From: Pithys albifrons albifrons
Lineage: Eukaryota; Chordata; Aves; Passeriformes; Thamnophilidae
NCBI RefSeq assembly: GCF_047495875.1
Contig: NC_092462.1
Coordinates: 37,353,523-37,417,522, forward strand
Length of the DNA stretch: 64,000 bases
Direction: 5' to 3'
Part shown: piece after piece, positions 40,260 through 54,300 of the stretch
How the letters are laid out: each line of letters begins with the position of its first letter
Numbering within the stretch: the first letter of the stretch is position 1
Translations under genes and position numbers: made by a program
The notes under the pieces: generated by a model
Databases searched by the model: none
The model's input: only the letters and a program-made list of their open reading frames with translations
What the model was told of the DNA's origin: nothing

Positions 40260-41959
40260 GAGTGATTGCAAATGCTATTTTGCAGGGAAGAATTAGTTAT
40301 CACCTTTTACCTTTATACTTCAAATATTTTATTATTTTGAATAACCAAAATATGAATAAAACCATTTTGTCAAGGTAAAATAAATGGTGTTCTTTTCCTC
40401 TTCTCTTCTTCTGTAGTATCTCAAAACTTCTACTACTAGGTCAGAAATTTCTGTGATATTCACTGTCATTTCTCCATGCAGTAAACATTCTTTGTAGCTG
40501 GTGAGAATTTAACAAAGAACAGCTATAAGATCAGCCTATCTCTGTAGAAATAGCTGAGGATGTGGCTCACTGTTATTTAGAGGTTTTGTTGTGCTTTTTT
40601 TGGTCTCAGGGATCTCCACCAGACTCTTTAATATAAATGAACATGCCATGTTTAGTAGTAATAAAGCAGATGTAGAACTGTTATCAAAATGGACTGTGTC
40701 AGAACAGAAGTTGTGTAGAACACCTTAGGCTAAGAACCTTTTTGTTCTTTTGTAACTGAATATGCAAATATATCTCCCCAATATGTTTCTGTTCTGCAGC
40801 TGGCTTTTTTTCCTTTACATACAAATCACTAACTAAGAAAATGTCAAAATCCTGAGATAAAAAGGCTTGTATGGAAAAGATACTGTATACTATAAACATC
40901 TATATGGACAAAATTTATATACATTATAGGAAATTTTCTTAGTATTTTTTAAGAAATAGCTTTTAAACAATTTATTTACCTACAGCAATAAATCAATAGA
41001 ATAGTGTTACATCTATGAACAGATTTGGAAGGATTGATCTGAACATTAAAAACATCTCTTAGGTATTAAAAGGCATTATGTTCCGAAACCATAATATATC
41101 TTGAACTTCTTACAAGAAAAGAATTTAATCAGAGACGTTCACTGTAATCACAAAAAGTTTAAAAATTAATTTAAAAATTCATGAGTTTGTCCATGGAATG
41201 TCTGTAAATGGTTGAGGTTACATTTATAATTACTTACAGTTTTTTAGAAGCAAGTTTGTTTAACTTTGTCTGAGTTCTGTGCATGTCTACATTATATTCT
41301 TTAAAATACTGTGTTGCGATTTGTATTTTAGGAATGGTTGATGCTCTGTCTGCTCTCTCCTGCTTCTATGCTGTTAACCTGTGATTACAAAACATACTGC
41401 ACTATTACAATTTTAAACATCAAGAGCTACTACAATTCAATACCACCACCACCACTCCCAATGTGAAAAGTGTCTTTTTCTCTGTGTAAGAATTCAGAAT
41501 GTTACATTTTAATGTCACAAAGTGAAACTAGTCTTCTCTTAATACCTTTTGAATTAAGAAGCTCCTGTTACTGGTTAGTTGTGATTGATCTATTTGACTT
41601 CCCAGTAGTCACAAGTGGCAAAAGCAGCTGCTGTCCTGATCAGCTTTTCTGTGTGCACAGGTGGGTGCAGGTGTGCATCTGAGTCTGTGGAATGATTCTC
41701 CTTTTGCTGGGGTGAAAAAAGTTACCTAGATTACTATCCTAAACATACTGCTTGACTGTCGTACCTTACACCTTCCTTGACTGGTTCCACGAATGCTATA
41801 AAAATGCTTATGGGATTACTTACAATCCAGCTACATCACATTGGATTTCTGTTCTTTTAGCTCTAGTCTGAGCTTTAGGGTCAGACTTAGATGTTATTAG
41901 ATGTTATTAGTTTTGTTGTGAGACCATCTATTTTATTGTGGGATGTTGGAATATTTTAA
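40260..41959. other. Non-coding stretch, nothing recognised
   Basis: No gene or repeat family seen; AT-rich with short homopolymer tracts. Confidence 0.45.
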
Positions 41960-42380
41960 TAGAGCATGGCCATGGAAGGGTAACTAAGCTGGTGAAATGT
42001 CCGGAAATGATGAGTGGCTGAGGGAGGTGGAGTTCTTCAGCCTGAAGACAAGACTGATGAGACATTGTTTCTGTCTACAACTACCTGAAAGGAGATTGTG
42101 ACAAGGTGAGTGTCAGCCTTTTCTCCCATGCAGCTAACAACAGGACAAGAGGAAACAGTCTGAAGTTGCACCCAGTGATGTTCAGATTGGATATTAGGAA
42201 ATTTTTTTCTCTGATAGAGTGGTTAAGCATTGCAACAGGCTCCCAGGGAAATGAGAGGGTCACCATTCCTGGAAGTGTTAAAAAAAAAAAAAAAGTAGAC
42301 ATGGCACTTAGTGATAGGATTTAGTTGACATGGTGGTATTTGGTTGAAGGTTGGACTTCATGATCATTACATAGAAAAGC
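41960..42380 (+). mobile_element. CR1 LINE, degraded
   Basis: Words in order match a CR1 subfamily that differs from the copy at 16382: 'aactaagctggtgaaa', 'tacaactacctgaaaggag', 'aggacaagaggaaacagtctgaagttg', 'gttaagcattgcaacaggctccca', 'ggttgaaggttggacttcatgatc'. It is 5' truncated, heavily substituted, and has an A run of 15-16 at about 42280-42294 inside the element. The tail end is eroded. Confidence 0.85.
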
Positions 42381-45300
42381 TATGCTGTTCCACATATATA
42401 ATTCCTAGGCTATAACATGCCTGTATCTACTCAGGAGATTCCTTGATTTATTGTGAAACTAATTCATTGGAAAAAGAAAGTCAAGCTTCAAGTTTAATGT
42501 TATTCCTGGTTAAAGACAATACGACAATACTCTTCAAGCATTGGAATTATTCTTTTTCAATTCCCTAGACCTTGTAGTGTTCTGGTTTCCAAATCACAGA
42601 TGACACTGTCTTTTTTATCACTAGCATTAGGTCTTTATTGCAAAACACGTTGCAGAAGTTGAAGCAGAGTCATTATAGCAACTCTAAGTCTCTACATAAT
42701 AACAGAATCTACTTTCATGTTGGCTATGATCTAACCTGGCAGACAAGATAGAGACAGGAGCAAGACTCCTACATTATGCTGGACTGTGTTCACAAATCCC
42801 AGCTTGAAGTTAAAGTGTAAATGTGTGCATTCATAAAAGTCAAATGTATACTTCAGAAAGTCATACAGAAAAAATAACCACCAAAATATAGTGCCACTTG
42901 CACACTCTAAAACATTAAAGTGAAGACTCTTGTAAACATTGTATAAATCACAATATATGCAGATTTCACATTAAGGTTTTTTTTAGGCTACACCATTTTT
43001 TGCCCCCCATAAATTTGCCCAATTAAAAGAAATACCTTACACAATTTCTGCAAAGCCAATGATCTGGTCACTAATCCCTCTATTCTATATTCCAATTATA
43101 TGAAATTTTGTCTTAAAAGTTTTTTACCTGTGTTATCTGTAAATTCCCCACAGGAAAATTTTCCCAGTGTTGCATTAATTTAAGCAGGTAGGTGTATTTT
43201 TCATTTACATACTCTGTAAAAGGTCTTTACTGCATTGAGTCTCATGACTGGATATGAAGTGTGAATACTCTTTAAAAGTTTTGTTGGCTTCAACCTAACA
43301 GTTTTATTCTCACATTAGTAAATCATCTCAATAGTGCTACCTTTTTCATGTGGTATGTCTAGAAACTCAGTTATCATTAACAAAACAAATGCTGCATTGC
43401 AAGTGTACTCTTCAAAACAGCTAAGAAAATTATTATCTCCAAGTGCCTAAAGCTGCAGAGGAGCCTGTGTGCCTGACTGTTGAATAACTGAAATTGTTTT
43501 CTTGTAAATATTTCAATATTGTTTATGAGGGCAAATTAACACACCGATCCCTCAGAATCCGGTGATGTGTGGTTCCTAAATGACAAATTATTAGCATCAG
43601 TTTGTGGTTGCAGATCGGGTTTCCTTGACTCATTCCTGTTGATTTTCATTCTTGACCTTTGTTTGCTTCTGTGGCTGCCAGATGAGTATCTGAGCTCTGA
43701 TTAATTCTGATGAACCAAATGCAATAAGGTCTGTCCTTTTCATGATGAAGGCTTAGCTTGTTTGAAAGTAGCACCACTGGGTTGTAGCAGCTTTCTTACC
43801 ATTTATGCCATAAATATGTCCCCAGAAATGACAAAAATGCTACTCCTATTTTCCCTTGTCCCCTCTATTGGCGGGTACCAACTGACAGCAGAGTACCACC
43901 CATACTGTTCCTACTGGAGGAACTAGAGCTTTCCCTGCCCAGCTTCCTACTATCTCCCAGATACTTTGTGTTTCAATGTCAAAATAAAAGTCAGTTCTTT
44001 TGTATGGCAGAGAAAGGTTCAAGTGAAATATGATTTATTTTTATTTGTGGTAGCTGTTACTACAACATGGCTCCATAGGATCATAGTGCGGTTCCTTTTA
44101 TACTAAATCAAAACCAATACGCCAGCCATTCTTAGTGCTTATAAAGGTTTTGATCTAGATATAGACAGTGCAAATGCAGAAACCTATTGAACTATTAAAA
44201 CCCAGCATATCTGAAATCTCTGTGCAACTATGTGCAACTTAAGCCTTGTCATTTGTATTAATTTTTAAGTACTACTGTTTTTTTCTTTTTGTGTGTGTGT
44301 GGTAAAGCAAGAGTGTTGTTGGATTTTCTTTGGTGGCTGTTGCTCCTTTTTGTTCTGGGGGATAAGTTTCTCAATGGAGAAAAACTAATAAAAGACTATT
44401 TTCTTTTTCTCATCTTGTTTGCGAAGGAATTACAAGGAAGGGAAGGTTGAAAATCAAGTATAATTTCCTGTGAATGTGACAGTAAATGGAAAAAATACTT
44501 TGTTTATTTCTTTTGAACTGGTAGGAGTCATAAACAGAAAAGTAAGTGTTGCTTTGAATCAGCTTGTCTTATGAAATAAAACTTTTGTCTTCAGTATTTT
44601 TATTTCTTCTGACATTACAGAATTCTTCAATTTGAAACTAAAATAAGTAGCATATATAGTAATTTGTATTAGTGAAGCCAGTGGCTTCAGTATTGAAATA
44701 CTGAAAAATTATGACTGAGGTCAGAAAATGTATGGTATATTAGCAATGGTTAGACTCTTTAATATTAGAGTTTGCTAACATACACAATTTTTTTTTAATA
44801 AAGGCATTTTAAAAAATGTTCATTTATTTAATTTTGCTGAGAATATTCATTCAGAATGTCTGAGTCTCATTTGCATGGGAGAATGCATAGGAATATTAAT
44901 TTTGAAATGCACTTTTTAAAAATCATGCTCAATTTCTAAATTTCCTTGCCTTGATGTGGTATTCACAGTGATTGAGACCTGCATATGCATGTGTATGTGT
45001 GTGTGTGTCCCTTTGCATTTAGGGAGCAGTTATCCAATTTGTGAGCATAACTAATTTCAAAATGTGTGTCTGGAGCAGCAACATTCTTCTCTTCCATACT
45101 TGTACAAGAAACTGGTTTGCCTTCTCTGTAAACTGCTTTCACCTTTGAAGGCTTTGCTTTTTTCTGTTGTGAGTTGCTGCCAGTGCCAGAACTGCTGTGC
45201 AGAGAGATGATCCTTCCCCAGGTGCCTGGATTGGTGTGAATGTTTGCTTTTTGGATGAAATCTGCTGCTTCAGTGTCACTCAGTACTATCTCGGCATCTG

Positions 45301-48300
45301 TGTATTTTCAACTACAAATCTTTGTGCTTAAATAAACTTGAACATTTGCTTATACTCTTTTTTAAATTGGTCATTGTGCCAGGTGATAAAAGAAGAGAGG
45401 AACCCAGGCCTATAATGTAAGGTTAGTCCTTAGATCTTAGGAGTTTGGGGTGTGCAAAGCCCCGCTTCAAGTCTTTGGGTTACAGGCAGGATGAATCTTT
45501 GGAGTTTTCTTTCACTCAAGCTGTGAGAGGGTGAAGAGTTTAATGAAGTTAGGGTTTTCTCAGAAGATCTATTTTGTGATTTTTTTTAATATTTCTGTGG
45601 ATGTCGATATTTGAAAATTGTTTCTTACAAGATGTGTTTCCTTCAAAGATGAGCATGTCATAGGCAGAAATATTTTTTATTACCATTATATACTTTACAG
45701 GGAAAGCTATTTGAGAACTAAAGTGTCATGCCTTTAAAATAGATAATTAAGAGAACATACATAAAGCAAATTGTTATTAAGCATTTAAAAAATAAATTAG
45801 GCTGTGATCTCTGAATCATGATTTCAAGACTCTTTCATGTTATCTTATGGTATGTTCTTTTTTACAGACCTTTGTAAAGCCTATAACTTCATGTCATATA
45901 ATTAGCTAGTAATTTAGCTACTGTACAGTTGTGTGCTCGTACTGCAAAAGGAGGAATAATCTGCCAAAATATCTAAGAATATTTTTACTCTATATGTTTT
46001 CTACTGACAGAATAGATACAATTTAGAATAAATGGATTTCCTGGATGTATTTGAAAGTCTTTAGAGAAAACTAATAGTTTTCCTTTGGCTCCCTTCCCCT
46101 CAAATAAAAGAGTTTTAAATGCTTTGTTGCTGTTGTGTTTTGTTAGCAGAAGTATACTGGAGCAGATGTCTCCACATCAGTGTCAACTTCTGCTGTACAG
46201 GGTGTAGTTTGCTGATTTCTTTTACTAATGGAAGTAAGCAAGGCTGTAGGTCAAAATTTTATTTTTCAGAGTCAGTTTATTTAATGACATCATTGTTATT
46301 GCCTTCTAATGAATTTTTACTACTATACGGTGTTTAGTAACCCTTTAATATATCTGGCTTCTACACCATCCTACATTGGCTGGTTCTTTTGTTTTATGGT
46401 GCCTTGAAAGAGGGCCTTCTAGGAATTTTCCCTCCAAATTAAATGGCAGAATCTTTGTCTTTAGCTCAGTGGCAAAAAGAAAATAATATTTACCTTTTTT
46501 ACTGGAAAGTCTTTTAACTGTAATGTTAGTTGATTAATCTCTGTTCAGTGATCCTTCTGCTGAGGTTTCCAGAAACACTTTGAATCTACAAAATAGAATT
46601 GGTTTTACAGTTCACGTGATGTCTGAGAAAGAATTTTGTCATTGGCTGGTTGATCTTTTTCTGTTATTTGAAGGGTGCTTGCATTATGAGAAACATTAAA
46701 TAATGTTGTTTTATCAACTTGCCCCTTTCCCATTTAGCTTTACTTTTTGTCATTATGAATAACTACAAAGAATTATTAAACTTCTATATAACATTGCATT
46801 TTCCCTCTTCATACCATTTGCTGAACATACTGAGGAATACAGGGCTCAGAACAGATACTGGAAAACTTATGAATACTGTTTATTGTGGAGAGGACCATAG
46901 TTCTTCCCTTCGGTTTCTCATCTCTAATTCCACAAGAATGTTTTTCATTTAATTTCATGATAAGTTAGTTCTTTAAGAAATTTTGAAAAACTGAAAACAT
47001 TCTGGGAATTCAGATAGTCAATAAGACCAGCTTATTTCTTTATGTCATCCTTTGCTTTTAAGAATAAAAATGTTATTGTCAAATACAACTTCCTTCAAGC
47101 CAATACTTAGCTATACACTATTGCATGGAATGCCACCTGAAGGGCTTTTCTGATTGATGAAATTTACCTTTATGAGTACTTTATCGATTTTGTTTAGAAG
47201 GTATGTAATAAATTGTTATATGGTGCTACATAATGTATATGCATGGTGTATTGATTAATAGAGATAGTATTGCATGTTCACTTTCTAGAGGTTTCTGTCT
47301 GCTGGCAATGTATTTGCCTAACAAGGCCAAGAACCAACATTATGACTTGACGATTCTAGAGAAATCCTGTGGTGAGGCATCTTATTCCATCAGTGTCTCC
47401 AATGAATTATGCCAATGCCAATATAATCATTCCTATCTTCAGTAGTCAGTGAGGACAGATAGGTTCCCAGAGCCAACCTGCAAAACTGTATGTCATGTAC
47501 ATTCTGTGCATGACTAGTCAAGTGTCTTTCATGGTCCTGATGTTGTGTTTCTGAAATAATGTGTGAATTCAGTTGAGTCTGTATGTCTGTTATATTACTG
47601 GGTGCTAAAGGACAGACACTATATATAACCAGTCATTGCAGCAAAATCCCCCACATGATGCAAAAGACTGTGAATGGTAAAGAAATGCTTTTTAAAACAT
47701 GAAAATGCTTTAACAGAATATAAATAAGGAATTGTCAGACTCAGTTTGGTTTGTCCACAGGAATAAACTCCTTTAACCTAGTAAAACATTAATATCTTCT
47801 TCTCATTAACATTAAAGCAATACTGTGAATAATTAAAAACTGTAGATTGTCATCATCCTGTAACAAGAAAATATTTTCCTTTTCTTCATTAATAAATAGT
47901 GATACAATAATTTTTTAATTTTTTTTTATTTCTCTCCGTGTAAGGTGCTCAGCATAGTTCTCTCCTGTCTCTGTGCAGTATTTTCATTTTGATGGGTAAA
48001 TAGAAGGTGTAAAACAGTGTGATTAAAGCCGTAGCTCTAACCTTACAATTGCTGTAGCTCATTGCTATTCTTTAGCAGCAAATATGCATGTGACATAAAG
48101 CAGGTATATTTCCTATTTCACTACATCTCTGCTTTATCTGGTGTCCTGCTGCTAAGGACAGATTCCCATAGAAGACCATTTAGTAGATATATTTGGAAAT
48201 GCATCACTTAAGTTATTATTCTGAATATTATAAATATATAGATCAGAACAACTAATTTTCCTATATGATGTGTTTGGGAGAGAGGGTTTTACATACAAAT

Positions 48301-48679
48301 GGTCTGATACTTGAATCACTTAGGGCCACATTCAGTCAAAACTATAGACAAAGTGTGCAGTATTTGGTTAGCAGATTAGGGCAGGCTTCCTAACTTATTC
48401 AGGTGATTATAGCAAGAAAGAGAATGAAGCACTGTGCCTTGCATGCCAAAGAGCAAAGCAGAGAAATTGTCTGTATTTGCCAAAATATATGAGAATTATC
48501 TTTAATTTTGTAATTCATAACAATACTGCGCATCCTGAATTATCTGGAACCATTGTATGTAGAATTCTTAAAGCTTGGCCTGTGAAAATGTCACATAGAC
48601 ACTGAATTTATGATTTTTTTATAAGCAAAGTCGTATAATTAAAATTGCAAATTCACTTTAGTGCTGTTGTTCTAAACAG
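42381..48679. other. Non-coding stretch, nothing firmly recognised
   Basis: There is no gene or transposon that I can support. A short GT repeat lies near 44990-45008. The part 43480-43730 has a composition and homeobox-like AT words that would fit a conserved non-coding element, but this is only an impression. Confidence 0.4.
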
Positions 48680-48722
48680 CCCACCTAGGCTGAACCCAGT
48701 TAGGCCCACCTAGGTGAACCCA
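48680..48722 (+). repeat. Short tandem duplication
   Basis: 'cccacctaggctgaaccca' (48680-48698) is repeated with one base lost as 'cccacctaggtgaaccca' (48705-48722). The period is 25 bp. It sits directly before the long open frame. Confidence 0.7.
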
Positions 48723-49317
48723 TAACACACTTCTAGAGCATTTGCTGTCTCATAGCTTTGATTTTTTGGCACACTTCAACAGATGTTATATGAGTCCCAG
48801 CGAACTATACCAAATGTATATATCATTGCCAATTGGAAATCCTTTAGCTTACTTCACTTCTGTGCAATGTACTCAGGTCTTCACACAAATCTTTACGCTT
48901 GTTGTTCCTTATTGTATGAGGCAGGATTTATTAGATCAAATGTTACCTGAGGATGTACAGAAGGACAGTAAAATTGTAACCCATGAAGAAGCTCTTTCCA
49001 GCCCATACTGTATGGATGTTGCCTCAGGATCCTTGGTAGTAACTGATGAAACAGGAAGTACTGCTTATGGTTATCCTGCAAATATCCAGGTTCAGATCAC
49101 TGTGATGTGTACAGAATTTCAGGCACTGCAGCAGAAATCTTGGGGTCGCAGAGGATCACACTGTATTTGGGATGATAAGATCAGGATAAATTTGGGAAAG
49201 GAAAGAATATTTCTTCATATTTATGAGAGATGTAGCAGTAGCGACATTTTTTATGGGGATAATTTACTGAGGTTAGCAGCCTTTGTTAAAATCACAGGCA
49301 TGAGGGAATTTTCCTAA
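48718..49317 (+). CDS. Unidentified 199-codon open frame (exon, retrocopy or captured gene)
   Basis: The frame is open from a TGA at 48715 to a TAA at 49315-49317, far longer than other frames in this AT-rich sequence. The first ATG is at 48790 and would give 175 residues, but its context is poor. The predicted protein has mixed composition with no low-complexity run: a hydrophobic part with Cys and aromatic residues in the first third, an acidic middle ('LPEDVQKDSKIVTHEEALSS'), then alternating beta-like segments and several Cys (about 'IQVQITVMCTEF' and 'ERIFLHIYERC'). No signal peptide, transmembrane segment or family is certain. No poly(A) follows and no flanking introns can be set. Alternatives are a host exon, a processed pseudogene, an endogenous non-retroviral viral fragment, or chance. 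Confidence 0.35.
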   Translation, partial: THNTLLEHLLSHSFDFLAHFNRCYMSPSELYQMYISLPIGNPLAYFTSVQCTQVFTQIFTLVVPYCMRQDLLDQMLPEDVQKDSKIVTHEEALSSPYCMDVASGSLVVTDETGSTAYGYPANIQVQITVMCTEFQALQQKSWGRRGSHCIWDDKIRINLGKERIFLHIYERCSSSDIFYGDNLLRLAAFVKITGMREFS

Positions 49318-51310
49318 ATGTTAACACTAGACCGGTGGCAAGAGGATAACAAAGAATTATTTTTTTTTAAATTATGATTTTTAAATTATTTTACTCACAT
49401 TTCAAGACCTAAAGAGAGTAGTAATTCTGATGATTAGGAGTGAAGCTTGGGGGGGTGCGTGTTTCTTGGACTTTTTGTTTCTTTGTGTAGGAAGGGTTTT
49501 TGGTGCATATCTTGGATAATCCAGAAAGTTCAGTTCTGTATCTGACTATTGTAATACTATATGAGAAATTAAGTTCTGTATTAGGGATACCTTGACATTA
49601 CAGGCATTTACAATATGTGTGCTTTAAAAGCTGATGCAAAAGTAGTAGGGTTTTTGCTCTTGTGGGTTTTTTTCCCCCTGTTCAAAATAAACTATATTGC
49701 GGTTCATAATATATGGTACTTGAAGTGGCTTGTAAGAGGAGCAGAAGGGATATTGGTACTCTTGCTGCTAATAACTAGCAGTAAATAAAATAATGTGATG
49801 GGGTAAAACACATGGAAGAAGCAGGACAAGAGGATTAGCTTGGGATACTGTGCACTTGCAATTTTTGCCAGCCCACATGGTAAAAGAGGGAAGTCTGTCT
49901 GCCTCAACTGAACTGCAGGAGTAAAAGAGAATAGAAATGTAGAACTGCATATAAATACACAGCTTTGCAATAAGTTGGTTGCATATAATGGGGGCAGAGA
50001 AACAAGAATTATGTAAAGCAGTTCTTAAATGTGCTGATTGGTAGAATAATTTACTAGCAAAGGGCAGTGAAATGAGCACTGAGAAGACAGATGTTGTAGC
50101 AGTAATCTGTTGGGAATTCAGAAGCTCTAAAGAGTGTGAGCAATAATCCATTGGAAATGATTGAGAAAAAACTGTAAATGTGTTGCACCACTCACTATGG
50201 ATCTACGCACAGATTTGCCAGGTATTTCCTCAAGTGTTGTCAAAATTTAGAGGTAAAGAATCTTCAGTATAACATGTATTTCAATTGATAATGAGCTGGT
50301 AGTTTATCTAAATGACCCCAACAGAGAATACTGTGCTGTAAATCAGCAAGTCAGCTGGTTTCAGGATTGGACAAAGCAATCACGGCTGTAAATGTGGGGC
50401 AAAAGAAAGATCAATTAGATTGTGTGTAAGGGGGTATTCTTAATTGAGATTTTCAGAATTTTTTTCCCTGTTAAATATTTGAGATTTCGGTCCTCTGTAA
50501 CTAGGATAACTAACTTCAGATACAAAAACTTAGAAGAACTTAAAATTTTGCTGTGAAATTATTTCCTTATTGTATCAAGACTGGAGATCTAGGCTTCAAA
50601 GAGAGTATCTTGCAGACTCTAAAACTGAACTCAATACCAGATTAACTTCTGTTTTAGCTGCACTACAGTTTAGCGGTAACAATAACAACTTTAAAAATCT
50701 TTTTACTTCTTGATGTGACAGAATAATCCAAAATAATTTTTGCTTGGTTATTCTAATCTCTTGCTCAGTTTAGGTGTTTTCCTGCTTTTTACCATATTCA
50801 GTAATTACTCAAAACCAAAAGCAGAAATCCTGCATCTGAAGCACGTGAACTAGTCTGTGTTACGTGCAATAAGCTTCCACGTTCTTGACAGAAACAGTCC
50901 TCTGTGTCTTCTTTTCGCACTTAAATAGATTTATAAGTAATAATGGTCAGTATTGGTCTGTCAAAGACTTTTCAAACTCTTAGTTTGAAAGACCGACTCC
51001 TGCAACACTGTATGAACTTTGACTCTGCTAAACATTAGTCCCTGTTGTCGAATGCCAATTAGTCTTGTAATTTTCCTTGATATTTTGCAGCTGTTGCTAA
51101 TCTGAGGAAGATTAGTTGAAAAACAGCCAGTTTGTTGATGTCTTTCTCTGCCTGCTTATGGAACAAGAGAATTGTTTTGTAATTCTTTCTGGTAGATGTC
51201 TGTGTAAGTGAGGACTGCACGTCTGTGACACCTCTGCTGTTTGTAGCTGTGGTACTGAAATGAGGCAGTGACATATTTTTAGCACCTGGTAGCAATTACC
51301 GGCACCTTAA

Positions 51311-51316
51311 TATCTA

Positions 51317-51348
<32 letters not shown>
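51311..51348. repeat. (TCTG)n(TCTA)n microsatellite
   Basis: Compound tetranucleotide repeat of about nine units, TCTG units flanked by TCTA units. Likely length-polymorphic. Confidence 0.95.
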
Positions 51349-54300
51349 ATAAAAAATAATAGAAAAAAGCTTCTCACTATCCCTCTGTGTGTTCAGTAAC
51401 TTGGTAACAGAAATTGGATGGGTTTGAGCATGGTACTGACTTTTCCTTTCTCTTGCAAACCTTGCCTTTTCCCATTTTTATGTATCTTTTGTTTCAAGCA
51501 AATGCTACTTTAGGAAGATTATTATCAGTTAATACTGCTGCTTGCCTGTGGCTATTCACTCACTGCAGATATTGCTGCACTTGACAAGTAAGGGCCTCTG
51601 TGTCACTGTCTAACATGAAAATTGTAAACTTCTCATATCCATTCATACTGATAAACTGATAATTTTCTGTGGCAATATTTTTCCAGTCCTCCTATGAAGA
51701 ACTTCATTTGATTAATGTTACTTTTCTTATCCTTTTTGGCAGTGCTGTACTTGCTTTGCTGTGTTTTCACATTCAGTTTTTGATCCTTGCAAAAACCTGC
51801 AAAGATGAGAACATATTGTCCTTTTTTGCACTTTCTTTCCAATTTGAGCACTACCTAGACTTGTATCACTTGCTGCAGTTTGTGTGGCTTGCAATACATG
51901 AGTTGTTTTTCATGTCTTTTTTTTTTCCCCCTCTATGTTTTTAATCCTATTTGCTTTTCTTTCTCAGGAATATTTGCCACGTTGCTTTTCGTTGTATGTC
52001 CATAATGTTGCACATAGCAGAGTGAGGTTTCTGTCACCTTCATATATATTATGCAAGCACTAGTGGTTGTAAACTGTTGCAAAGTAATGCAATGTGGATT
52101 ATATTTTTGTGTAATTCCCAGACAGTTTTAGACTTTGCTTATTTGTGTGTTATTACTCCAGAACAGTTTTTTACGACTCTCATAAAGTTTTTTCCCATAG
52201 CCTTCTCTTATCTCATAGGGTCTTAAGTTGCTTGTAAGATTAGAAAATGTCAGCACACTTGTCTGGCACATTCTGTTGATTTTTGACACAGAATGCTAGG
52301 ATATGTCATTCTCAGTGTTTTGGTCCAGAACATTCTGATCATGTTTCATGTACTTGGTAGTCTGGAATATTTTTAGGCAGATGGCAGTACTTCTGAAATT
52401 TGACACATTCCTAACATGTTGCTTTAAGTTGACTGAAGATATCGTCTTATTTCCTATAAACAAAAATAAGACAAAACCAAACAAACTGCATAAGAACTAG
52501 TTCTGTGTTCATTGAGAAGAATTATTTTTTTCACTAGTGCTCAATAAGAATTTGAAGTGCTATGTGAAATTGCTTTTTTCCCTGCATATTTCCGTTCTTT
52601 TAAAGACTATTTAATATTATAGTGAATAGTGTTTCAGCTTTCTGACTATTTCTAGTAATTGCATAGAGTCACAAAGCTTGACTTAATAGTGCCTATAACC
52701 TAATTTTTGTATCATAATTTCTGCATAAGACAGAAACAAGTTCCAACAACTAGTATAAATATCCCAAGCCTTGTAATAATAAACTTCTTGCCTTATATTA
52801 TAAGCGATCACAGAGTCAGAAGTATAAAATGTTTTGGTTTGCAGTGAGGCTGTTGCTTTGACAGATGCCAATTTATGCATGGTAATGGGGCAATTTGTTA
52901 TTGTATGTTAATCTGTTATTTTTCTCTTTTAAAAATATAATGAATGCTTGATAGGTTGAAATACATTTGCATAAACTATTATGAGTCAAATTCATGGATC
53001 TTCTTTCTGAGTTTGTAATGAGACATGAAAATTCTCGTGAGGCATTCTAAATGAAAGAGGTTCTTAATATGGTTCTCTGAATGTGTCTGTGAAATGTGTC
53101 ATGAGGAATGGAACAAAAAGAGGACAAGGTAGTGTTTTCTCTCATAAGAGATTTCTAAAAGCATCCGACCTTACAGGACATCATCTTACATTGTTTCTTT
53201 GCTGACTCCGTCCAAACTCCATTGAAGTGACCTTTGGAAAAAGATCAGCAATGGAGAAACCAGTTGGGAATTTATAAAATTTTATTCTTTTATGATGTGA
53301 GACCACAAAGACATCTACAATATCTCAGTCAATAGACAGAGGGTCTTGCTGACTTAAAGAAAGGGCTAAGGCATCGCTGAGTGCTATCACCCAGAGTATG
53401 GTGTTGCTTATGTCAGCTACCACTTGTTTAAACACTGCATCAGCAAAATTCAGGACTGGTCACCACTACCAAAATTTGCCATATTTACTTACTTGAGGGC
53501 TTGGAGCGTTTGGCATATGTGTATCAGTTAGTTTTAGAGGTAGAGAATGCTGTCTGACCAGTGTAGATACAGGTTAAATGAGTGACTGCAAATTAAGTAA
53601 TCAGCTCATTTTTATTAATCTTTGTTAGCTAATATTGAATTCATATACTGCCTTTTCTAGTTTAATGTATACAATGTGAATACTGGTTTCTTTGAACAGA
53701 ATGTAAAACTCAGACCAGTTTATGAACTTAGCTTCTAATTTCTGAAAGTTGTTGCTCACAGCATTATGTACTTATGCAACCCATAGTAACAGAGAAAATG
53801 AAAAAAAATCTAGGTATGGAGTATTTTTTAAAGTTCTGAGCAATAATAGCACAAAAGATAATAATTTCTGTTATAAAAGACTGTTGCAGTTATAAGTTAT
53901 CAAATTCTGTAATGTTGTAAATATTAATAGAACAGTATTTTCTTTTTTAAATTAAGATATTCTGAAAGATCATACAAAATGACTGAATAATATCAGAAAT
54001 CCTGAGTTACTGGACAATTTTCCAGAAGGTCTCCTGAAAAAAAATCTGCTGAATCCATGCTGTCATCTCCTCTCAATGATGCCTGGTGTGCCAGCACAGC
54101 TAAAAGAGTACATTTATCTCCTTACACCTCATTTGAATCCTTTATTAATGCTGACATCTGTTCAAATCTTAATTACCACATTACCACAAATAGTCCCTTG
54201 TCAAATCTAACCTAATTTAAAAATAGCTCAAAAACAGAAGTGCAAAATGTGTCTCTATGTAATACAATGATGTTTTATTAATAAAGTAAATGGATATATC

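Noticed and set aside
51311..51348. CRISPR-like repeat
   Set aside because: Uninterrupted tetranucleotide units without spacers: a microsatellite.
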